DNA from: Bacteroidales bacterium UBA2632
GTDB lineage: Bacteria > Bacteroidota > Bacteroidia > Bacteroidales > Dysgonomonadaceae
Direction: 5' to 3'
NCBI GenBank assembly: GCA_002359825.1
Contig: DENY01000258.1
Span: forward strand, 30,595 to 37,328
DNA: 6,734 nucleotides
Shown: positions 1-5,830 of the stretch, in pieces
Layout of the letters: every line of letters starts with the position of its first letter
Numbering within the stretch: position 1 is the stretch's first letter
Made by a program: the position numbers and the translations under genes
The notes under the pieces: generated by a model
What the model was told of the DNA's origin: nothing
Databases searched by the model: none
The model's input: only the letters and a program-made list of their open reading frames with translations

Positions 1-1709
1 TTGTCATTTACTGGGACAATGCTGTTGGTTGCTGTCAGTGCAGGAAGTTGACTATTCAATTGGTCAAAAGGAGTAATCTTTTGCAAGATATCATCGTATG
101 TATAAAAACTGTTGCCATCTGTCATCACAATCCTACCTCTTAATTTCATGACATTGAGAGGGGTGGGTGAACTTAGTGAGTCTAATCTGTCGAAATATTC
201 TTTTTCGACTACTTTCTTTATTTCATTGTCCAACCTAAGTCGATAGATGCCTTTATACATATGTTTGAGCCAAATATTACCTGTGTGGTCAACTTCAATG
301 TTTGTAGCAAGGTCCACAAAACCATCTGTGATGTTATGACTGAATTGCCATTTGTCTGCATTGTCTTTCAAAAAGACTGACAAGAAACTGTATGTTGTTT
401 CAATCAGCGCGTTTTTCCCGTTTATGGTTACTTCTTTTATATCGGTCCCGCCTATACTACTTCCTTTGATAAGTGTTTGTTGGTTGCCCACAATAAACGA
501 GGCTCCTTTGTTGTGTCCTGCAATAATTTGTTTGTCAAATTGTTTGATATACCACGTTTGAATATTGAATTCGGGGAGTTGTGTAAAGCTTTCGATAGTG
601 GGATTGTAGAGATATACTCCTTGGTTGGTGGCGACAAACGTTTTGTCTTCCGTTATCAACATATCCTCCACCATGCCTATTTGTATGTCTGTTGGTTCAA
701 AAATAGAAACATCATAGTTGAGTTGGATGTTAGATATTCCATTATCGAGTGCCACCCACAAGTTGCCTGTTTTGTCTTTAAATAGTCCTAACACAGTATT
801 GTTGTTGAGTCCATTTTTACGATTGATGTGCCATTCAAGTTTGCCATTACTGTTAATGCCATATACGCCATTGTTGATAGTGCCCAACACAAATAAACTA
901 TCGGAAACCGCCACCACACGATTGATAACAGCTTCTCGAAGTTCATCATCAACTGTGGTACTCCATTTGCTAACAATATTCTTGTGAAGGTTGAATTTAA
1001 AAACGCCGTTTTTAGAAGTAATAAACAAAGAGATGCTATCCATCGAAATCATCCCTACTACATCGTCATTTGACAATTGATCTCTATTTACGATGGATTC
1101 AAACTTGTTTCCATTAAATTGATACAGTCCATCTTTTATTAATTGTGCAAATAGCTTGTCATGTAGATTAAAAAAGAATAGTGGCGCAGGTTTTGTTGTG
1201 TGTGTCGTTATTGTGTTTTCAGTGAAAGAGAAATAAGATGAAAATGATTGAAAATATACAGTGTTTTTATGTTTGACAATAGTCCAAATCTCATCATTCT
1301 TAAATGTGTAGTCGTCTATAAGCTGTTTAAGAGAGTGGTAATTGAGTCTGTTTGTTGCATCACGCTCAAAGTAGCCAAACTCTTCAAATGAACCCACGTA
1401 AATTCTCTCTTTGACTATGTTATCTTCGATATTACTATCAACATAAATTGATTTTACGCCCAAATTATTGGGCAACGTGTGTAATCTCCAATTTACACCA
1501 TCAAAACTAAGCAAACCTTGGTTGTTGGCAAAGTACATAATGCCATTTTTGTCTTGCGATATTGCCCAGTTTTGATTCCCTGCATTGTAGTTAGAAGTAT
1601 TGTAGTTGAAAACAGGAGGCACAAATGGTATCTCTTGAGCAACTGCAAACTGGATATGCAATGTCATTTGAAAAAGTACGTATAAGAAAACTTTGAAAAA
1701 GGTGTTCAT
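1..1709 (-). CDS. Two-component regulator propeller sensor protein, N-terminal part (3' end beyond window)
   Basis: An open frame of 569 codons runs without a stop from the ATG at 1709 to the window edge, so the C-terminus is missing. Residues 1-24 form a signal peptide (hydrophobic FFKVFLYVLF core, cleavage likely after AVA, before QEIPF). The mature part begins with NYNAGNQNWAISQDKNG (about 38-55), then IMYFANNQGLLSFDGVNW (57-74), the hallmark of the first blade of Bacteroidota sensor propellers. Further blade-like repeats follow: TSKNGVFKFN (231-240), GTINNGVYGIN (276-286), DKTGNLWVALDNGISNI (312-328), ATNQGVYLYN (360-369) and DHTGNIWLKHMYKGIYRL (474-491). The family senses ligands in the periplasm and usually continues with a Y_Y_Y domain, a membrane helix, and either a LuxR-type HTH or a histidine kinase. 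The opening resembles the LuxR/triple-tyrosine subfamily to me, but the output domain cannot be seen. An in-frame TAG two codons upstream fixes 1709 as the earliest ATG start. Only 32 nt separate it from the upstream gene, so co-transcription is likely. Confidence 0.88.
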   Translation of the reverse strand, partial: MNTFFKVFLYVLFQMTLHIQFAVAQEIPFVPPVFNYNTSNYNAGNQNWAISQDKNGIMYFANNQGLLSFDGVNWRLHTLPNNLGVKSIYVDSNIEDNIVKERIYVGSFEEFGYFERDATNRLNYHSLKQLIDDYTFKNDEIWTIVKHKNTVYFQSFSSYFSFTENTITTHTTKPAPLFFFNLHDKLFAQLIKDGLYQFNGNKFESIVNRDQLSNDDVVGMISMDSISLFITSKNGVFKFNLHKNIVSKWSTTVDDELREAVINRVVAVSDSLFVLGTINNGVYGINSNGKLEWHINRKNGLNNNTVLGLFKDKTGNLWVALDNGISNIQLNYDVSIFEPTDIQIGMVEDMLITEDKTFVATNQGVYLYNPTIESFTQLPEFNIQTWYIKQFDKQIIAGHNKGASFIVGNQQTLIKGSSIGGTDIKEVTINGKNALIETTYSFLSVFLKDNADKWQFSHNITDGFVDLATNIEVDHTGNIWLKHMYKGIYRLRLDNEIKKVVEKEYFDRLDSLSSPTPLNVMKLRGRIVMTDGNSFYTYDDILQKITPFDQLNSQLPALTATNSIVPVND

Positions 1710-1741
1710 CTTCTATTGGAGATAATAAATTCACTGACCGC

Positions 1742-2479
1742 CTACTTAGGCTCCTGAAACTTCTTGATCTGTTCCTGTATTTCAGCTTCGCTAAATATCT
1801 TCACGTTAGTAAATAAGAATCTATTGTCTAAGAAATTACCATACTGGTTGCACTCATCAATAGACGCCTGTAATATTGTTCTCACGTCGGTCTCAAATGG
1901 GAAGAGTAGTAAGATAGTGAAATAGTTGTCTTCAATTTCGAAAGCCTCTATGTCCACTTCAGCATTTTCAAGCTGGAACTTAAATTCTCTTTCTATGATT
2001 ACCTTTTGTAGGTCTGTAAAATGTTCGCTTGTGGGCGAAACAAAAAGTGCAAAGAAACGGAGTTTCTTCTCATGTCCCCCCAATCCAGATGAAATATACA
2101 CTTGAGGTTTGCCCGAGAATTCGGAATCAAGCGCAATTCGGCTTCCAAGTAATGCAATAGAAACCCAGTTTTTGAGCTCAGGTTCTAATGGATTGTTTTT
2201 GTAGGTCTCCAATGCCCGATAGGCCTTAACATCGGGTATGGATGCAAGCAATGTAATACTTTCCTTCTTTCGTTCTATGGAGGCATCAGGGGAAAATAGT
2301 ATCTCTATTTCTGTTTCAGGAACAAATCTCACTCTTTTAGCGCTTAACGCATCAAAATACTGGAAGAAGCTCGTTTGTTCCTCCATTGGAACGAGTTCTT
2401 CAAGAATATGAAAAGAGTCTAATCCCTGATTATTTATCGTTTCTCTTAGTTTATCGAGTATGTGATTCCATTCTTTCAT
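1742..2479 (-). CDS. Conserved hypothetical protein with HEAT-like segment, 245 aa
   Basis: I do not recognise a named family. The protein has no signal peptide and no membrane helix, so it is probably cytoplasmic. Residues 1-50 look helical and amphipathic. Residues about 66-120 form consecutive helices (ERKKESITLLASIPDVKAYR, then ELKNWVSIALLGSRIALD) with the spacing and Ala/Leu pattern of HEAT-type repeats. Residues 126-150 hold a distinctive stretch, QVYISSGLGGHEKKLRFF, that looks like a conserved loop between beta strands. The C-terminal half (about 137-230) alternates predicted strands and helices and may be a separate alpha/beta domain; the tail (230-245) is charged and helical. It is the promoter-proximal gene of a unit with the propeller sensor, 32 nt downstream. 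Bacteroidales genomes carry similar hypothetical proteins as I recall, but the function is unknown. The start at 2479 is preceded almost directly by a promoter -7 box, so translation may begin on a very short leader. The next in-frame Met is residue 32. Confidence 0.82.
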   Translation of the reverse strand: MKEWNHILDKLRETINNQGLDSFHILEELVPMEEQTSFFQYFDALSAKRVRFVPETEIEILFSPDASIERKKESITLLASIPDVKAYRALETYKNNPLEPELKNWVSIALLGSRIALDSEFSGKPQVYISSGLGGHEKKLRFFALFVSPTSEHFTDLQKVIIEREFKFQLENAEVDIEAFEIEDNYFTILLLFPFETDVRTILQASIDECNQYGNFLDNRFLFTNVKIFSEAEIQEQIKKFQEPK

Positions 2480-2484
2480 TATAA

Positions 2485-2492
2485 CAAAGATA
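2485..2492 (-). promoter_or_regulatory. Bacteroidota -7 promoter box (TATCTTTG) for the 245-aa gene
   Basis: Read on the minus strand, TATCTTTG is an exact match to the Bacteroidota sigma-ABfr -7 consensus TAnnTTTG. It is separated from the ATG by only five bases (TTATA). The transcription start would fall about at positions 2479-2482, giving a leader of zero to three nucleotides. No convincing TTTG -33 element is present at the usual distance upstream, which lowers confidence. A second TTTG directly abuts the box (minus-strand TTTGTATCTTTG). Confidence 0.55.
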
Positions 2493-2568
2493 CAAATTTT
2501 GCTATAGTAAAATATGATTTATCCTTTATAATGGATTATTTCTTATGGCATAGAGCCTTAATTTTCAT

Positions 2569-2586
2569 CAATTAGCTAAATAATTG
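2569..2586. repeat. Short inverted repeat CAATTA-N6-TAATTG
   Basis: CAATTA at 2569-2574 and its exact reverse complement TAATTG at 2581-2586 flank a six-base spacer, GCTAAA. The symmetry does not extend outward. It lies about ten bases upstream of the degenerate -7-like sequence at 2597, so it could be a dimeric regulator site. In AT-rich DNA a six-base palindromic pair can also arise by chance. Confidence 0.3.
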
Positions 2587-2656
2587 GACAGAATTGTATA
2601 TTTTCGCATCTACTTACTGGTGTGTTGTATTTTGGAGTGACAATTAGACATACGTT

Positions 2657-2673
2657 TTCAAAGTAAATTTGAA
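2657..2673. repeat. Inverted repeat TTCAAA-N5-TTTGAA over the dut -7 box
   Basis: TTCAAA at 2657-2662 and TTTGAA at 2668-2673 are perfect reverse complements around the spacer GTAAA. The right arm overlaps the TTTG half of the candidate -7 box at 2664-2671. A protein bound here would compete with RNA polymerase, so a repressor operator is conceivable. The symmetry may only reflect the TTTG of the promoter box and chance. Confidence 0.3.
2664..2671 (+). promoter_or_regulatory. Candidate -7 promoter box (TAAATTTG) for the dut-TPR-DUF4292-envC operon
   Basis: TAAATTTG matches the TAnnTTTG consensus exactly. Transcription would start near 2675-2677 and leave a 5' leader of roughly 75 nt before the dut ATG. 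No good TTTG -33 element lies at the expected distance; the nearest TTTG (2631-2634) is about 29 bases upstream of the box, which is too far. A weaker alternative is TATATTTT at 2597-2604, followed by CGC. Confidence 0.4.
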
Positions 2674-2752
2674 TTAAGCTAATGCTCTAATCCAACTTTC
2701 TTGAAAACACATATCGGTTTTACGAATTTCTATTATCTACTAAGAATATCTT

Positions 2753-3187
2753 ATGCGTGTCAAAGTAATAAACAAATCAAACAATTCACTGCCCGAATAT
2801 GCTACTTCTTATTCAGCCGGCATGGACTTAAGAGCAAACTTAAACGAACCGATAACATTGAAACCTCTTGAGAGAGCTTTGATACCTACAGGATTGTTTA
2901 TAGAATTGCCTGCAGGATATGAAGCCCAAATAAGACCCAGAAGCGGGTTGGCAGTGAAGCATGGCATTTCTGTATTAAACTCTCCTGGAACGATTGACGC
3001 TGATTATCGTGGCGAAATACGTGTAGTATTAGTAAATCTTTCTAACGATGAGTTTGTTATAAACCATGGTGAACGAATTTGTCAAATGGTAGTAGCGCAA
3101 CACTCCACTGTGGAGTGGGACGAATCTATTGAATTGGGCAAAACCGTTAGAGGAGCTGGAGGATTTGGGCATACCGGTAAGCATTAA
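2753..3187 (+). CDS. dut: Deoxyuridine 5'-triphosphate nucleotidohydrolase (dUTPase)
   Basis: dUTPase hydrolyses dUTP to dUMP and pyrophosphate in the cytoplasm. This keeps uracil out of DNA and supplies dUMP for thymidylate synthesis. All five motifs of the homotrimeric family are present in order: motif 1 AGMDLRA (22-28), motif 2 RPRSGLA (61-67), motif 3 [11 protein letters not shown] (79-89) with the catalytic-type Asp82 and the uracil-pocket Tyr85, motif 4 GERICQMVV (106-114), and motif 5 [10 protein letters not shown] (133-142). The glycine-rich C-terminal arm has His in place of the more common Ser, a substitution I believe is usual in Bacteroidales. At 144 residues it is full length for the family. 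The start is firm: an in-frame TAA lies three codons upstream of the ATG and no other start fits. It is the first gene of a tight operon, 11 nt before the TPR gene. Confidence 0.97.
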   Translation: MRVKVINKSNNSLPEYATSYSAGMDLRANLNEPITLKPLERALIPTGLFIELPAGYEAQIRPRSGLAVKHGISVLNSPGTIDADYRGEIRVVLVNLSNDEFVINHGERICQMVVAQHSTVEWDESIELGKTVRGAGGFGHTGKH

Positions 3188-3198
3188 ACAAAGAATAT

Positions 3199-4962
3199 AT
3201 GATATTGAAAAGAATGAATTATAAAAACAAAATAGTTGTAGGATTGAAGAAAGCAATTATCCCTTTACTTGTTATATACTATTTTTCGAGTGGGTCTGCT
3301 TTGGCTCAGGACAATAGTAAGTGGGTAGTTGATAATGATAATCAGCGAAAATTTGATTATTACTTCTACGAAGCCCTTAGTGAAAAAGCACAAGGTAATT
3401 ACGCAGAGGCATTCAATCTTTTTCAGCATTGTCATGCTTTAGATTCTACCAATGCAAATGTATTGAGCGAACTGAGTGGTTTTTATAATGTATTGCAAGA
3501 AAAAAATAAAGCCTTAAGCTATCTTCAAAGAGCAGTAGAGAAAGACCCCGATAATTATTACTACAACATGATGTTGGCTTCTTTAAGCAGAGAACTCGAT
3601 TTGAAAGAGGAAGCTATTGATATTTATAAAAAGATATTAGAAACACAGCAAGATAAGACTGATGTGTATATGGCTTTAGCGGAAGCATATAATGACAGTG
3701 GAGATTTGGAGAAAGCGATTGAAGTATTGGATGAGTTAGAGAAGACAGTGGGTGTGAGAGAGGCTATAACTTTAAATAAATTTCGTCTGTACTCAATGCT
3801 GAGTGAAAAAGAGAAGGCTTTTGATGAAATTGAAAGTATCATAAAGAAAAACCCAGATGATTTGAATTATATTTTGTTGCTGGGAGATTTATATTTGCAA
3901 GACAACCAACTTGACAAATCTCTTGAACAATACAAAAAAGCAGAAGCAATTGATCCAGACTTTCCTGCTTTGGTTCTTTCGATGGTGAATTATTATGAGA
4001 AAAGTGGCAAACCTGATTTAGCGCAAGAAGAAATTAGACAGGCTTTGATTAGTCCTATGTTTGAAGTGGATATTAAGTTGCAACTACTCACAAGATACAT
4101 TTCATTACTGCAATCTAACAAAACAGATACCAAAATAGTAAATCCTCTTTTCACTACGCTGTTTGATCAACATCCTCACAATGCACAACTCAACTTTTTG
4201 TACGGAAGTGTTCTGCTGTTGCAAGAAAATGAAGAAGATGCCATGAAGCAATTTGAAATTTATACCACAGCAGAACCTGAAAATCCTGCGGGTTGGGAAC
4301 AAATGCTTCGCATTGCATTGCCCGATAGTTTAGATAGAGTGATATCAATAACAGAAAACGCATTGAAACATATTCCTGATGCCTATCAGTTTTATTTCTA
4401 TTTGGGTGCTTCCAAATATCAGCAAGAGAAATACCAAGAAGCATTAACTGTTTTTGAAGAGGGCTTAGAGATTATTGGAGACGATAATCCTCCAGTGAAA
4501 TCAGATTTTTATGCACAAATAGGAGATTTGAATTATCATCTTGGGAATAGAGATATTGCTTTTGAGAATTATGAAAAGGCATTGAAGCTGAATCCTCAAA
4601 ATTTGGGTGTGCTCAACAACTATAGTTACTATTTATCATTACGAAACGAAAACTTAGATAAAGCAGAACGCATGAGTGGCATAACCGTGAAGGCAGAGCC
4701 AACCAATCCTACTTTTTTGGATACTTATGGTTGGGTGTTGTTCAAACAAGGTGCATATACAATGGCTAAGATTTATATTGAGAATGCAGTGAAGTATACC
4801 GAGGAAGAGCCGTCAGCTGAAGTATTGGAACACTATGGAGATGTACTTTACAAAACTGGTGAGGTAGAAGAGGCTTTGGAACAATGGAAAAAGGCGAAAG
4901 AGCTGGGAGGTGATTCAAAAGCTTTAAAAAAGAAGATTAAATCGAAAAAATACGCAGAATAA
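3199..4962 (+). CDS. Secreted tetratricopeptide repeat (TPR) protein, 587 aa
   Basis: Residues 1-36 form a Sec signal peptide: a basic N-region with KNK and GLKK, a hydrophobic AIIPLLVIYYF core, and cleavage likely after SALA, before QDN. There is no lipobox Cys, so the protein should be periplasmic or soluble envelope-associated. The mature part is almost wholly TPR helices. Clear repeats lie near 57-84, 88-118, 153-184, 223-254, 331-362, 397-428, 436-467 (NYHLGNRDIAFENYEKALKL), 505-533 (DTYGWVLFKQGAYTMAKIY) and 541-572 (EHYGDVLYKTGEVEEALEQW), with degenerate ones between. The C-terminus is a Lys-rich tail. TPR arrays are protein-binding scaffolds; the partner is unknown. Position beside a LolB-like lipoprotein and an EnvC-like protein suggests an envelope assembly or cell-wall role, which is inference. 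An alternative ATG at 3214 would drop five residues and still leave a complete signal peptide. The gene is 11 nt after dut and 19 nt before the DUF4292 gene. Confidence 0.93.
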   Translation: MILKRMNYKNKIVVGLKKAIIPLLVIYYFSSGSALAQDNSKWVVDNDNQRKFDYYFYEALSEKAQGNYAEAFNLFQHCHALDSTNANVLSELSGFYNVLQEKNKALSYLQRAVEKDPDNYYYNMMLASLSRELDLKEEAIDIYKKILETQQDKTDVYMALAEAYNDSGDLEKAIEVLDELEKTVGVREAITLNKFRLYSMLSEKEKAFDEIESIIKKNPDDLNYILLLGDLYLQDNQLDKSLEQYKKAEAIDPDFPALVLSMVNYYEKSGKPDLAQEEIRQALISPMFEVDIKLQLLTRYISLLQSNKTDTKIVNPLFTTLFDQHPHNAQLNFLYGSVLLLQENEEDAMKQFEIYTTAEPENPAGWEQMLRIALPDSLDRVISITENALKHIPDAYQFYFYLGASKYQQEKYQEALTVFEEGLEIIGDDNPPVKSDFYAQIGDLNYHLGNRDIAFENYEKALKLNPQNLGVLNNYSYYLSLRNENLDKAERMSGITVKAEPTNPTFLDTYGWVLFKQGAYTMAKIYIENAVKYTEEEPSAEVLEHYGDVLYKTGEVEEALEQWKKAKELGGDSKALKKKIKSKKYAE

Positions 4963-4981
4963 GAGTAAATTATAGAGAAAT

Positions 4982-5830
4982 ATGAAAACCCACAATCTAC
5001 AGAAATATACTTGGTGCATCCTATTATTATTGATTATAGGAGTTTATTCCTGTAAGTCTACAAAAAGGATAACTCAAGCTGACTCAGCTTTAGAAGATAA
5101 AACATCTTCCGAGCTATTTAAGGATATATTGTTTAAAGGCCTTGAATATAGAACATTTTCTTCTAAGTTGAATATGACTATTTCGACGGGAACCAAGACA
5201 TTAAGCTCAAAGGGGAGTTTGAGAATTGTGAACAACGAGGCAATACTATTGTCTGTACAGCCACTATTTGGCATTGAGATGTTTCGTTTGTATGTGGAGC
5301 CTGAACACATCATTATTTTAGATAGGATGAACAAGAGATACGTGAAAGAGTCTTTCGAAGACATTAAAGGTAAAAACCCTGTAGGATTTAACTTCTACAC
5401 CCTTCAATCTCTATTCACAAATAATCTTTTTATTCCCGAAAAATCGAGTGTATCTTTAAAAGATTACAAGACATTTAGATATTCTGAAGGTGAAAACTAT
5501 TATATCTTAGCTGCACGTGACAAAAAATCGAATATTGACTATACCTTTTCTGTAAATGGTAATGATCAAATTACGCTTACCGAACTCAATATGCCAGCCA
5601 ATCAATATTCGCTGCAATGGAATTATGATCAGTTTACATTGATGAACAATCTGTTCTTTCCTTATGAAATGAAAATTGTAGCATCTACACAGAAGCGTAA
5701 TTTAAATACCAATATTAGTTTATCCTCAATCAGTTTAAATGAATCGTTGTCTCTCGATACTTCAATACCCGATAGTTATACTAAGGTTGAGTTGAAGGAT
5801 GTATTGAAAATGTTAGCCGATAAAAAATGA
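4982..5830 (+). CDS. DUF4292 family lipoprotein (LolA/LolB-like fold)
   Basis: The N-terminus is a lipoprotein signal: hydrophobic CILLLLIIG then the lipobox GVYSC, giving lipidation at Cys24. The residues after Cys (KSTKR) carry no acidic cluster, so the known Bacteroidota surface-export signal (K/Q followed by D/E) is absent and a periplasm-facing outer-membrane location is more likely. The mature protein has the family layout: FSSKLNMTIS (59-68) as an early strand, KGSLRIVNNEAILLSV (77-92), then QPLFGIEMFRLYVEPEHI (93-110) and DRMNKRYV (114-121), continuing as alternating antiparallel strands to about 235. As I recall, DUF4292 belongs to the LolA/LolB clan, whose half-barrels bind lipoprotein acyl chains, so a role in lipoprotein or lipid handling at the outer membrane is plausible but not shown here. 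A weak purine-rich GAGAAA sits at 4975-4980. The stop overlaps the next start as ATGA, implying translational coupling with the EnvC-like gene. Confidence 0.88.
   Translation: MKTHNLQKYTWCILLLLIIGVYSCKSTKRITQADSALEDKTSSELFKDILFKGLEYRTFSSKLNMTISTGTKTLSSKGSLRIVNNEAILLSVQPLFGIEMFRLYVEPEHIIILDRMNKRYVKESFEDIKGKNPVGFNFYTLQSLFTNNLFIPEKSSVSLKDYKTFRYSEGENYYILAARDKKSNIDYTFSVNGNDQITLTELNMPANQYSLQWNYDQFTLMNNLFFPYEMKIVASTQKRNLNTNISLSSISLNESLSLDTSIPDSYTKVELKDVLKMLADKK

Larger units (their letters stand above)
2480..2752. other. Divergent intergenic region, 273 nt
   Basis: This AT-rich stretch separates the two outward-facing units and must hold the promoters of both. I see no credible ORF, tRNA or riboswitch core in it. 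It contains an exact -7 match for the leftward gene at 2485-2492, an exact -7 match for the rightward unit at 2664-2671, a degenerate -7-like TATATTTT at 2597-2604, and two short inverted repeats (2569-2586 and 2657-2673). There is no clear Shine-Dalgarno sequence before dut, as is usual in this phylum. Confidence 0.7.

Noticed and set aside
352..987. Several plus-strand open frames of 69-102 codons, and a minus-strand frame at 788-976
   Set aside because: They lie within the propeller gene, whose minus-strand frame is continuous and shows clear family repeats. They have no domain, start context or neighbour support, so they are shadow frames.
1710..1741. Possible terminator or separate promoter between the 245-aa gene and the propeller gene
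   Set aside because: There is no hairpin with a T-run and no TAnnTTTG match in these 32 nt, so a shared transcript is the simpler reading.
2627..2635. GTATTTTGG as an alternative -7 promoter box for dut
   Set aside because: It has the TA and TTTG parts, but the spacing between them is one base short of TAnnTTTG, and no -33 element is visible at a fitting distance.
3029..3256. Minus-strand open frame of 75 codons across the dut/TPR junction
   Set aside because: It overlaps the well-supported dUTPase motifs 4 and 5 and the TPR signal peptide, and has no family resemblance.
5074..5364. Minus-strand open frame of 96 codons inside the DUF4292 gene
   Set aside because: The plus-strand frame encodes a convincing lipoprotein with family motifs, and nothing supports the antisense frame.
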